Origin: Tieghemiomyces parasiticus
Lineage: Eukaryota > Kickxellomycota > Dimargaritomycetes > Dimargaritales > Dimargaritaceae
Length of the DNA stretch: 37,724 nt
Reading direction: 5' to 3'
NCBI GenBank assembly: GCA_027575765.1
Contig: JANBPT010000406.1
Coordinates: 1 to 37,724, forward strand
Positions 29,460 to 37,724 of the stretch are shown here, piece after piece (the stretch's first letter is position 1; each line of letters starts with the position of its first letter). The translations under genes were made by a program, and so were the position numbers. Under the pieces are notes generated by a model, which saw nothing but the letters and a program-made list of their open reading frames with translations, did not search any database and had not been told where the DNA came from.

Positions 29460-30631
29460 GACGGGCGGTATGGCAGCGGTGAAGGGCGATCTGGGTATGG
29501 GTAGATCAGGAATGGTGACAGCGGCGGTGGTAAGGAAGACTGGGTGAGACGAGGTCGGTGTCAGTCCCTATGATGAGGTTCGGGGTGGGCAGCGGAGGCT
29601 GGCGAATCAGGTAGGCAGGGGAAGTAGGGGAAACGCTACCGCTCCTGACTTAAGCCCTTGCGACAAGCAGGGTCCTTAAACATTGCGTAGTAAGGGGGGG
29701 GGTGGGGCTCTCACGCACATTATCCATAGTACGTCAATAAGGTAGGGCTTACTAACCCCAAATCAGGCGGGTGCCCGCACCAATCCCATCATAGGTCTGG
29801 CCGCCCGGCGCGGTATAGTATTGGGGCTTGGCCATTTGTCTACGCTGGTTACCCCACGCCCAACTGCGCGGTTCTGTCCCTTGAACTGGTCCCCTTTACT
29901 AGGTGCGCTGAAGGCGGAGGGCGTATTCTGCAAGGTACCGGAACCCCGCCCGACCCTGCTTACCTTCGACAGCTATGGTACTGCCAGGCTTTACACGGAA
30001 GGCCGTACAGGTCTACGCCTCCCCCTGCCTCTTGGTGCTTCAAAAGATCCTCCCCTCTGTACCCGGCCGAAAGCATCCTCCCTGCTCCCTGGGTAAGGTA
30101 CCGACACCCTTGTACTCGCAGCTTTCGGGATGGGGGGTTGCCTTTTCCTCTTATTATTCCTACTAGTAACTTATACACTAGTAAAAGGCGCTTTGGGGGT
30201 TACAGTGACATGATAATGGCAGCGAATTGGCTTATTGGGGCGATCCGGGATTGAGTCATATCACCATTGGTGATGAATATAGACGTGGAGGTGCCGGTGG
30301 GTCCTTGGGGTATGCTATAGAGCCCGGGAGAACTGGCCAGACCTGTTCGTCGTAAACACACGGTGACTACTAGACCGTATCGCCATAAGCCGTCGGACTA
30401 TTTAAGGACTGGCGTCGCGTGTAAAGGAGGTTACAGGTAGCACGGCCCGAAGCGGGCTAGTCACCACATGGGCCGCGGGACTTTGGTACACTAGATGGCC
30501 TAGCATGGCTCCCCTCCGCCCGGCGCCTTGCACTTACACTTCTACATCCGCGCGTTGTCATTTGGTCTAAATAGCCCGCCCGATTCCTCTTATTCGTCCG
30601 TCAACTTGACCGCCATTAAATCGTTGACACC
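29460..30631. promoter_or_regulatory. Divergent promoter region between IFA38 and GPI17
   Basis: A 1.17-kb gap between divergently transcribed genes. No frame is convincing as protein. It contains a G9 at 29694-29702, a small perfect hairpin GCCCG/CGGGC with a triloop at 30445-30457, and a repeated ACTAGT near 30163-30182. No clear TATA box is evident near the GPI17 start. Confidence 0.5.
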
Positions 30632-32466
30632 ATGGCCATCACACTTTACAACGACAAGGTGGCCCGCCGGCGCGTACCCATCCTACTTAGCGTGTGCTGT
30701 GTGTTCCTCATCGGCCTCCCGTTGTGGTGGAAGGCCACCGAGGTGTACCGGGCCGACCTTCCCGCCGATGCCATCCGGGCCTGGGCCGCATCCAAGGTAG
30801 AGATGCCGTACGCCACTGGTCCTGTCCATTCTAGCGTATTCCGCACCCGCTCGTTCGCTTTTGTCGGCTCGTCCCGCCCGTCTAACCTCGCCATACTGTG
30901 TTTGATTTAATTTCCTATTTACTTCACCAGGCGGTCCTACGGTACCCGGTCGATGTCTATATCGAGTTTCCGCCTTCAGCAGACCAAAGTCCCGAGGACA
31001 ACGGCCAGGTGGTGACCACCCTGAACGAAGCCCTTGCGCATGCGCGGTCTAACGCGAAGCCAGTGGAATCATCCGACGCCGCCGGCGCGTCCCTCCCGGT
31101 ACGGTTCGATGTACACGCCCGCTTGCTAAACCCCGAAGCCAAACCACCAGCGGGTGCCCCAGTAGTGCGAATTCGCTATGACCCCGACTTGACCGACCGG
31201 CCCTGGGTCCACATCCGGGCCGACCAGCGTTTGGACCTGGTCGTGGCTCGTCCGCCGGTCGCGGCCACCCCTAGCGTGATAGGGCCTCTGACCGAGGTAA
31301 TTACTCGGTTGTATCGCGCCCAGGAACGGTTCGCCAACGACCGGACATCTAACGGCGAACGACCTCATCCAGCCGCCCGCCGGGCCGTCCGCCACACCCG
31401 TGACTACCAGCTCACGTTTAGTCTCTTCTATGAGGAAGCCTCCGCGGCGGCGGGAACGCCAGACTGGGATATCGAGGCCGCCCTCGCCACCCACGTGCGA
31501 CCCTTCCTGCGGCATGTGGCCCCACTGTTCAATTTCACTCTCGACTCCCAGGTTCAGGCCTTCTCGCCTCTACCGATCCAGCCCGCCCGCGACCCGCGAG
31601 GGACTGACTCGGATACGTCCGCACGTCACACGCTGCGTGCCGGTGACCTGCCCCACTTTATCAACGCGCAGGATTGGAACCTCGAGTCCACGGAAACGAC
31701 CCGCCCGCTGCTCAACTTTATTCTTTACGTCCCGGCCCCGTCACGGACCCCGCTGGAGATTGTTACCGCGGACGGGCATCCCCTACCATCCAATGCCTTT
31801 CTGCTCCCACGCTGGGGCGGCGTCTGTATCTGGAACCGGCCACCCACCGGTCCTCCGACGATTTCGGATACAGCAACCATCACCACCGCCCCGGCCCTCG
31901 ATGTAGCAGCTCTGCACCAGCCGTTTATCACCTTTGTGACTCAACTGCGTAACCTCCTGGGCGTGCCAGACTGGTCCCGCGAGGTCATCCAGCCCTTGGG
32001 CCAGGCATTTGAGGTGGTCGTCGAGAGCCGACTCGCTGGATCCTCCCTCACTGCCTGGGAGTTCCAGCTTCTAGTAGCAAAGCGCAGCACCGAGAACGTG
32101 GCGGAGGCAGCGGCTACGTTGCAGTCCCTTCTTAACCTTGTGGACTCCATCCCCAATATGGTCGTGCTTGACCGCATCGAGTCTAAAGTCACCCGCGCCC
32201 TGGACCACCTCCGGCGGTTCGAAGAGGAACTGGACGGGCGGCGTTATGTAACCGCCTACGCCCACGCCGCTGAAGCCCTAAGCCTAGCTGAGTCGGCCTT
32301 CTTCGATCCAACGATGCTTGCCCTCTTGTACTTCCCTGATAATCACAAGTTTGGCGTCTACATGCCCTTGTTTGTGCCGGCCTTCCTCCCGGTACTGATG
32401 GCCATCCTCAAGGAGGTAAAACGGCGCCGGAATTTGCGAGCGGCAGCCAAAACCAAGGCGGAATAG
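30632..32466 (+). CDS. GPI17: GPI transamidase subunit PIG-S / Gpi17 (2 exons)
   Basis: ER membrane subunit of the complex that attaches GPI anchors to proteins. Exon 1 is 30632-30796 (55 codons, ACCATGG start); the 134-nt intron 30797-30930 has a GTAGAG donor, a TCTAACC branch and a CACCAG acceptor, phase 0; exon 2 is 30931-32466. The 566-aa product (human PIG-S 555) has an N-terminal membrane helix (about 14-33) ending in GLPLWWKATEVYRADLP, nearly identical to the human signature. The lumenal part includes YQLTFSLF, DWDIEAAL, FTLDSQVQ, LPHFIN, LLNFILYVP and NAFLLPRWGG. The C-terminal helix (about 532-549) follows SAFFDPTMLALLYFPDNHKF. The protein ends in KTKAE, a KxKxx ER-retrieval signal on the cytosolic side. 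HTD2 follows 411 bp downstream on the same strand. Confidence 0.96.
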
Positions 32467-32877
32467 GTCGGGGGGTTTGAGAAACGGGGATGATGTGAGG
32501 GATGGGCCCAGGGGTGTGCCTTTCTGATAAACCGCTAAACTGTTTAGATGACCATATGGTGTTCTGTCGGTTCCAATATTTCGTTTTCACCCCAATAAGT
32601 AAAGTATTTTACGCCATTGGCATCTGACTGTAGGGACCGACTCCTTAGCGACCAAGGGCGCTGGTATTGGCTTGCATTCATTACTTTCACCCACGCCCTA
32701 CTCCGCCTGGGTCACCGGTCCCAATCATACATAGCACTGCAACTGGCCAGGTCACTCCTCTTCCTGCGCACCTGCCACTGACCTGCTCATCCCCAACCGC
32801 GAGACCCGCTCACCCCTTGCCAGTTCATTCCTCAAACAACTTGCCGAACCGGGTCTACCTCCATCACTCTCTTAACC
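32467..32877. other. Intergenic between GPI17 and HTD2
   Basis: A 411-bp gap between two tandem plus-strand genes. It must contain the GPI17 3' end and the HTD2 promoter. The last 200 nt are C/T-rich on the coding strand, as in other 5' UTRs here. No frame is convincing. Confidence 0.55.
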
Positions 32878-34161
32878 ATGCGCCCACTCCTCACAGCGGC
32901 CGCAGGCCGATTGCCAGGCCCATTTCCCGTTGGGCGAATCTGTTCCGCAACCGTCACCCGCTCGCGGCGGTGGCTCAGCCAGGGCCTTCTGTCGGAACTC
33001 GAAGCCTGGCGTACGGCCACGCTGAAGCGCACCGACACTGCACATGACCTCGTCACGGCGAGCAGTCTGCGCAAACTGGCCGTGACTATCGACTCAGCAG
33101 CCCTTCCAACGTTCAATACGCCCGACGCAATTGTGCCGCCCAACTGGCACCACGTCTACTTCCCTGACCTAGAAACCGAGGCGGACCTGGCTCCGGACGG
33201 CTACGACGCCATATACGCTCCGCCCGCCCGCTTGCCCAACCGCATGTGGGCCGGGGGACGGCTCGAATGGAACCTCCACAATCCGCTCCGCGTCGGCCAG
33301 GACGTCCAGCAAGTGACGGCGTGCACCGATATCCAGGCTAAAGACAGCGCCCGCGTCGGCTCCCTGGTACAGGTCACGCTGAGTAAGACAATTTCGAACG
33401 CCGGCGGATGGGCCCTGACCGACCATCGGTCCCTAGTCTACATGAAACAGGACGGTCCGCGCCGCACGCCCTTACGCCGGACCATTGAATGTGAGTTACG
33501 TGGATAAGCGACTTCGTAGCGTCGCCTTCCTGCCCAGCACTAGCACGGACCAAATTCCACTTGCGTCAGCCGACTAGTGTCTTCGGCTGGTCCTCTCCAG
33601 GAGCTAGCCTCGAACCAGTCGGGCAGGACGAGCTAAGCTTAAATCCGGTTTTAGCCATAGCGGCTAACCCTCCACACGCCCCACTCTCTCCTCAATTGTC
33701 ACACCGCTCCCCCTGATTCTTGCCTCCTCTTTAATGATCCCACTGGCGCCTGTCTAGTCAAGAAGCGGTCCGATTTCGAAGCGACCATTCACCCCACCGA
33801 AATCATGCTCTTCCGCTACTCGGCCCTGACGTTCAACAGCCACCGAATCCACTACGACTGGCCCTACGCCACTGGAACCGAAGGCCACGCCAGCTGCCTA
33901 GTACACGGCCCGCTCACGTGCACCCTCCTCCTCGACCTAACCCGCCGCCACTTCCCAGCCGATACCCGGCCCCTTTTCCGCACGTTCACTTATCGTGCCC
34001 TCAGCCCGCTATTCTGCGGGGAACCGTTCACCGTGGCTGGCCGCTGGGTGCGTGGCCAGCCTGCGGCTGGGTCGGAATCAGCACCCATCACTGGTTGTGA
34101 GCTATGGGCCAAGAATGAAGATGGCGGTTTGGCCATGTCGGGGACGCTGGAATTTGCCTAA
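32878..34161 (+). CDS. HTD2: Mitochondrial 3-hydroxyacyl-thioester dehydratase (2 exons)
   Basis: Dehydrates 3-hydroxyacyl-ACP in mitochondrial type II fatty-acid synthesis, which supplies octanoate for lipoic acid. Exon 1 is 32878-33490; the intron 33491-33757 is 267 nt (GTGAGT donor, GGCTAACC near 33665, TGTCTAG acceptor, phase 1); exon 2 is 33758-34161. The join gives TIE/FKKRSDF, preserving frame. The 338-aa product begins with an Arg-rich, acid-poor stretch of about 35 residues that suits a mitochondrial presequence. The N-terminal half has the family segment WAGGRLEW, and the C-terminal half the hotdog signature LFRYSALTFNSHRIHYD (residues 222-238), which contains the catalytic His region of R-specific hydratases, followed by HGPLTCTLLLDL. 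The start has an ACCATG context. The intron is about twice as long as others in the window; I found no extra exon in it. Confidence 0.9.
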
Positions 34162-34376
34162 AGCCCAAGAGGAGTTGATCAGCGTTGGATTTGATGACCA
34201 TTTAGTATTAATCATTGTCAGTCGTCACTTCAGCACACTAATCCCCAACTTAAAGGACCTATGCACCCCGTGTTAAATGTAGATATAAACAAGCTCCCGG
34301 CCAGGCAAGCCCGAGAAAGTGATGGCCTGGTTGCATAGTACAATCCACTCAGCCTCGGTACAAGCAACCTTCGTTA

Positions 34377-35792
34377 CTACAGATGCCCGAGGGTCCCTTG
34401 CGAACTGGCCACGACTGCCGCTCGGTTCAATTTCGGGCCAGCTTGCGCGAGCTGGGTAGGGGAAGTTAGGAAGGGGAGGGGGTCGTGAAATGAGCGACGG
34501 TGTAGCGTAGTGAGTTCTTGGTCCCCGGTCTGGGTAGTGACTCAGCTGTCCCAAAACAAGAAAGGTGAACGTGGTTTGCCCCGATTTACCTTATCAAATT
34601 CGTTGGCGGCGGCGCTCAGACGTTCGCTTAGTTGATCGCGCTCTTTCTCCCTGGCTGTTAGCTCATTTGCTAAGTCACGGTTACGCTGACATAACTGGTA
34701 GAGGTGGTATGGTCGAGAAGCATGGGGGCAGTCGGGAGTTAGGGAGCTGAACGGGCAACCGTTAATGTCAAGCGCTGCCGAGATTTAAGTCAGCACCGAG
34801 GCCCCTATTTTTTGCGTATTGCCAACTCAATGCTTACCTCTTTGTAAGCCTTGGTCATCTCGGCCAGTTCAGTCTGCTTGATTTTGTGGGTCCGGGCCAT
34901 AATTGCCACACGAGGATGGCGGGCAGAGCTGGATGAAGAGGGGCATCAAGGGAGATGGAAGGTGGTAGATGTGCGTTAAGTGCGAAGTTCGGCAGCGGGC
35001 ATTGGTTTAGAAGGCCAGCTGGGTGAACAATGGGGTGCTGACAGCCACCTTAAAGCTGGGTCTAGATAGATACTAACATTGGTGGCCGTACCCCGGCTTG
35101 GCCGTCCTGGTGGGAGGTCTCAGCCGCAGCGACGAGGTGATCGAACTCGTTCAGCTTTTCCAGAAGCTTCCTTTCGTGAGCCATCTTGCTGAACTTAGAC
35201 TAGGTGGTTAGGTAAACGATGAAGGTGAGTGATCATATAGAGTAGGAATGGAGCTGATTAGCAGCAAACGATGAGGGGTGGGCAGAGTGGGAGTCCATTC
35301 TGAATAACTCGTGGCCTTTCTGCCGGTTATAGCCTCAGTAAGGTTGCTCTAGGCCACCCATTTGTAAATAGAGGTATAACCTACCTGAGCACCGGTTTGT
35401 AGAGCTGTCACCAGTTCATTCTGGGCAGTGGTGAGTAACCGGGGCGACTCTTCAGCTAGGGATGGGAAGCTCTCAGCCAGCTGCTCTTCGCTGGGTTCGC
35501 GTGACGATGGAAGGTGAGAAGAAGTAGAACGCAAGCTTGGTTAACAGGACAGGTGAAGTGCAAGCACTGAAACCTTCACGGTGACAGGTGACGGTGGTCC
35601 GCTTATTTAGCCTGCAGGGTTGGTACGGCTAGCCTACCTTAGGACTCTGGTGATTTGTAGCAATGACTTGTCAAGCAGGTAGAGCAGTTTAGTCATGCGT
35701 GGGCCTGGGGTCGGCCCTGAAAGCTTATCAGTTGTCTCCATGGGCTGTTCAGGGCGGACAGAGGACAGGGCGGCGGAGGGGTCCATGGCCAT
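34377..35792 (-). CDS. NNF1: Kinetochore MIS12-complex subunit Nnf1 / PMF1 (6 exons)
   Basis: Predicted kinetochore protein linking centromeric chromatin to the Ndc80 complex. Exons on the minus strand: 35792-35638, 35490-35385, 35199-35078, 34928-34838, 34694-34590, 34451-34377; introns 138-185 nt, phases 2, 0, 2, 0, 0. Exon lengths sum to 654 nt and give an uninterrupted 217-aa protein. The family pattern is clear in exons 1-3: MTKLLYLLDKSLLQITRVLS, then LAESFPSLAEE, then the hallmark HERKLLEKLNEFDHLVAAAE (compare KLNELDELI in Nnf1 proteins). Exons 4-5 are a continuous coiled coil (IKQTELAEMTKAYKE/LCQRNRDLANEL). Donors are GTAGGC, GTAGGT, GTTAGT, GTAAGC, GTAAAT. Weak points: the exon-3 donor (a GTACGG at 35091 is the alternative but breaks frame), the exon-3 acceptor and the last exon. 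The second ATG (35786) has a better context than the first. Confidence 0.74.
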
Positions 35793-36386
35793 TCAGGTTG
35801 GCGATTTTAAGGTGGGTAGAAAGCGGAAGTCAATATGGGCGAAGAAGTAATCTCGATTGGTGGGGGGGGGCAAAGGCAATAAGCGATGCCCATTTGCGAA
35901 CCTGACAGTTTGGTGACCAATGGCACAGTCAAGACTTGGTTTCTAGCTCCGACCCAAGGGAAAAAGGGACACAGTTGGAATGGTAGACCACAACAAACGT
36001 TGACTGTCAAGCCTAGCATTTTCCCTCGTCCTTTCAATTGGCTGGTCATTTCTTCCCACCAAGCCCTACCGCTGGGAGCTGGTCGTAGCGGAAGTCCACT
36101 GTAGAAAGTCTGGTGGGCTGTGATCCCATAGGCGAGGGCCATATTGGCAACACCCAATTTCACCAAGGTGCCCGTGACAGCCTCAACCTTGTGCCTGTCA
36201 CAAGCGAAATGGCGACACTAGGTCACCGGTCGGAATTCTGTGCCTCGCTGTTCTCAGCCACCTCGACGGTAAATTACTTTACTTTAACCGCCTCAATTAT
36301 TCCCTCCGCCAATCGTCCATTTGCGAAGGCCTTGCCCTCAGACTCTTCCTAATTGCCTACTTGACCTTCTCGCTTAAGTTTTCCCC
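35793..36386. promoter_or_regulatory. Divergent promoter region between NNF1 and PEX4
   Basis: A 594-bp gap between divergently transcribed genes. A 119-codon minus-strand frame (35807-36166) and shorter plus-strand frames occur but show no family resemblance. A G9 lies at 35862-35870. No clear TATA box is seen. Confidence 0.5.
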
Positions 36387-37038
36387 ATGGGCCCTAATTG
36401 TACACGACGGCTTTTGAAGGAACTCCAGGACCAGCAGGCACACCCAGCGGAGCACCAGGGGTTTCAAGACCTCGCCCCTCGTAGCGATGATTGCATAACG
36501 GAATGGCAGGTCGTCATTGTCGGGCCCCGGGACACTGGTTACGACGGTAGGTCACCCAGTCTCCCCCGTCTCGGCTTAATGGTATTTTGGCAGCCGGATA
36601 CGACGGTGAGGCGGGGGTCTCTAGCCCCCACCTGTCAGGTTCCTACTCTAACTATTAGCTTTACACCTTCATTTCTATCCATTGGCTACGGCTGGCTTGC
36701 TTCCCTTAACAGGCGGCCGATTTCTTGTGGCCGTTGACATACCGCCAGAGTACCCTATCCACGCCCCGCGGTTTCAGTTTGTGACTCCCATCTGTCATCC
36801 TAATGTCCACTTTGGAAGTGGAGAAATCTGTCTGGATATCCTCAAAACTGCGTGGAGCCCGGCGTGGACGCTCAAGACGGTCTGCTTAGCCATCCATCTC
36901 CTGCTTTCCAGTCCGGAACCGTCCTCCCCGCTCAACTGTGACGCCGCAGCCTTACTACGCAGCGGAGACCTTATCGGTTATGAGTCGCTAATACGCATGT
37001 ATACACAACTCCACGCAATGAACCATAGGAAGGAATAA
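36387..37038 (+). CDS. PEX4: Peroxisomal E2 ubiquitin-conjugating enzyme Pex4 (2 exons)
   Basis: Monoubiquitinates the peroxisomal import receptor Pex5 so that it can be extracted from the membrane and recycled; in yeasts it is anchored by Pex22. Exon 1 is 36387-36546; the 166-nt intron 36547-36712 has a GTAGGT donor, a CTCTAAC branch and a CCTTAACAG acceptor, phase 1; exon 2 is 36713-37038. The join yields GYDG/GRFLVAVD, the standard E2 sequence. The 161-aa UBC fold has the HPN motif (82-84) and the catalytic Cys93 in GEICLDILKTAWSPAW, which with PEPSSPLNCDAAALLRSGD is the Pex4 subtype pattern. No transmembrane segment or extension is present. Pex22 is not in this window. Confidence 0.96.
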
Positions 37039-37649
37039 TGCCTGCGTACAGAGAGCTGGTAAAGGCCAAAAAGCTTATGTAACATAAACGGGTTCTCACT
37101 CAACTTAATAGATTGCAACGTTTTATGATTAGCAATTCGACCTCTTTGTGCTAGTGCGGCAGGGTGCGCACCCCGAGGAGTAGTGCAACTAGAACAAAGA
37201 ACGAGAGAGAGTCGTACGCGACCAGGCCTATTGAATAAATTAAAAGGATTTATTACACACTTAACGAATCTACAATTATGGGTGAACTGTCGTCTTTAAA
37301 CAGGCGTGGTTTGGGTGACAATGGGAAAAATCGTTTCGTGTAGACTGAGGCGCTTAGTTTCTTGCTCTTCTCCGTAAAGGAAAGGAACCGGTATCGAGTA
37401 GAATTTGCTTCCGAGATTGGAAGGCTTCCGACTTCATATTCCACGAAGAGTATGAATGATCCATTGATGGAAGTTCAGACCTTACATCGGAAAGACAAAT
37501 CTGGTAAAGAGGTGGTGCCCTTGGACTGGGGGGCTTCCCGGTGGGGGCCTCAGTTACACTAGGGCGATCGGCATTGTCAGGGAAATCTCAATTATAAAAT
37601 ATACTGCACAGCTAGTATTAGAAGTTAGACGACAATCAGTTAAAAAGTG
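37039..37649. other. Intergenic between PEX4 and tRNA-Cys, possible decayed ORF
   Basis: More AT-rich than the genes around it. A plus-strand AATAAA (37234-37239) is a candidate PEX4 poly(A) signal. From about 37245 to 37562 the plus strand is open in one frame except for a single TAG at 37341-37343; the minus strand is also open at 37253-37444. I recognise no product in either orientation. Confidence 0.5.
37642..37646 (-). terminator. RNA polymerase III terminator of tRNA-Cys
   Basis: A run of five T on the minus strand begins 3 nt after the tRNA discriminator base, the usual Pol III stop signal. Confidence 0.8.
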
Positions 37650-37721
37650 AGGGCCCACCCGGAGTTGAACCGGGGACCTATCGATCTGCAGTCGATTGCT
37701 CTGCCACTGAGCTACGGACCC
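37650..37721 (-). tRNA. tRNA-Cys (anticodon GCA)
   Basis: A complete 72-nt cloverleaf including the discriminator T. Acceptor GGGTCCG pairs with TGGGCCC; the D stem is GCTC/GAGC; the anticodon stem ATCGA/TCGAT encloses the loop CTGCAGA, giving anticodon GCA for cysteine; the T arm is CCCGG-TTCAACT-CCGGG. There is no intron and CCA is not encoded, as expected in a eukaryotic nucleus. The 5' flank is cut by the window edge 3 nt beyond. Confidence 0.96.
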
Positions 37722-37724
37722 ATC

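Noticed and set aside
33491..33757. Extra exon inside the long HTD2 intron
   Set aside because: No internal segment with flanking donor and acceptor adds residues expected in the family; the two-exon join already gives a continuous HTD2 sequence.
34273..34554. 93-codon minus-strand frame as an alternative end of NNF1
   Set aside because: Using it needs a phase that the preceding exon (GATAAG donor, phase 0) does not provide; the phase-0 reading ends cleanly after 24 codons.
35086..35100. GTACGG donor for NNF1 exon 3
   Set aside because: It would leave phase 0, but the best acceptor (CATCCAG at 34929) requires phase 2 to read the coiled coil; GTTAGT at 35077 satisfies this.

Overview
The window is nuclear DNA from a filamentous-type fungus. 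The fungal markers are a Zn(II)2Cys6 transcription factor, a tunnel-type (Cet1-like) mRNA 5'-triphosphatase, VID27, a FOL3-type dihydrofolate synthase, HTD2 and PEX4. Short spliceosomal introns (mostly 93-185 nt, one of 267 nt) with CTAAC-like branch sites interrupt several genes. Large single-exon genes, compact GC-rich coding sequence, and intergenic DNA full of C/G homopolymers would suit an early-diverging lineage (for example Zoopagomycota), but that placement is inference. I see no bacterial, viral or plasmid backbone, no CRISPR array and no intact transposon.

Layout, left to right. 1-1414: nothing recognisable. 1415-4042 (-): Zn2Cys6 transcription factor with its upstream region to about 4.69 kb. 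4.69-12.08 kb: gene-poor stretch holding a strongly strand-asymmetric block (4.69-6.64 kb), a possible small spliced ORF (9.44-9.95 kb), one predicted secreted orphan protein (10149-10649, -) and two striking inverted repeats (10.94 and 11.79 kb). 12.08-25.9 kb: six genes all on the minus strand: FOL3, VID27, an omega-amidase (Nit2/NIT3, 2 exons), UTP22 and a GLTSCR1/BICRA-domain protein, following the orphan. 26.77-37.0 kb: mixed strands and intron-bearing genes: CET1 (+, 3 exons), the very-long-chain 3-ketoacyl-CoA reductase IFA38 (-, 2 exons), PIG-S/GPI17 (+, 2 exons), mitochondrial HTD2 (+, 2 exons), the kinetochore gene NNF1 (-, 6 exons) and PEX4 (+, 2 exons). The right edge carries a complete tRNA-Cys(GCA) on the minus strand.

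The genes are mostly unrelated housekeeping functions: folate synthesis, U3 processome, mRNA capping, kinetochore, peroxisome import, GPI anchoring. The one thematic grouping is lipid-related: IFA38 (ER fatty-acid elongation), GPI17 (GPI transamidase) and HTD2 (mitochondrial fatty-acid synthesis) lie within 6 kb. I found no convincing new multi-gene system. The most useful results are hidden exons recovered by hand (NNF1, the Nit2 exon carrying the catalytic Glu, the 31-nt first exon of IFA38), a recurrent GTAGG splice donor, and structured palindromes in the gene-poor island.
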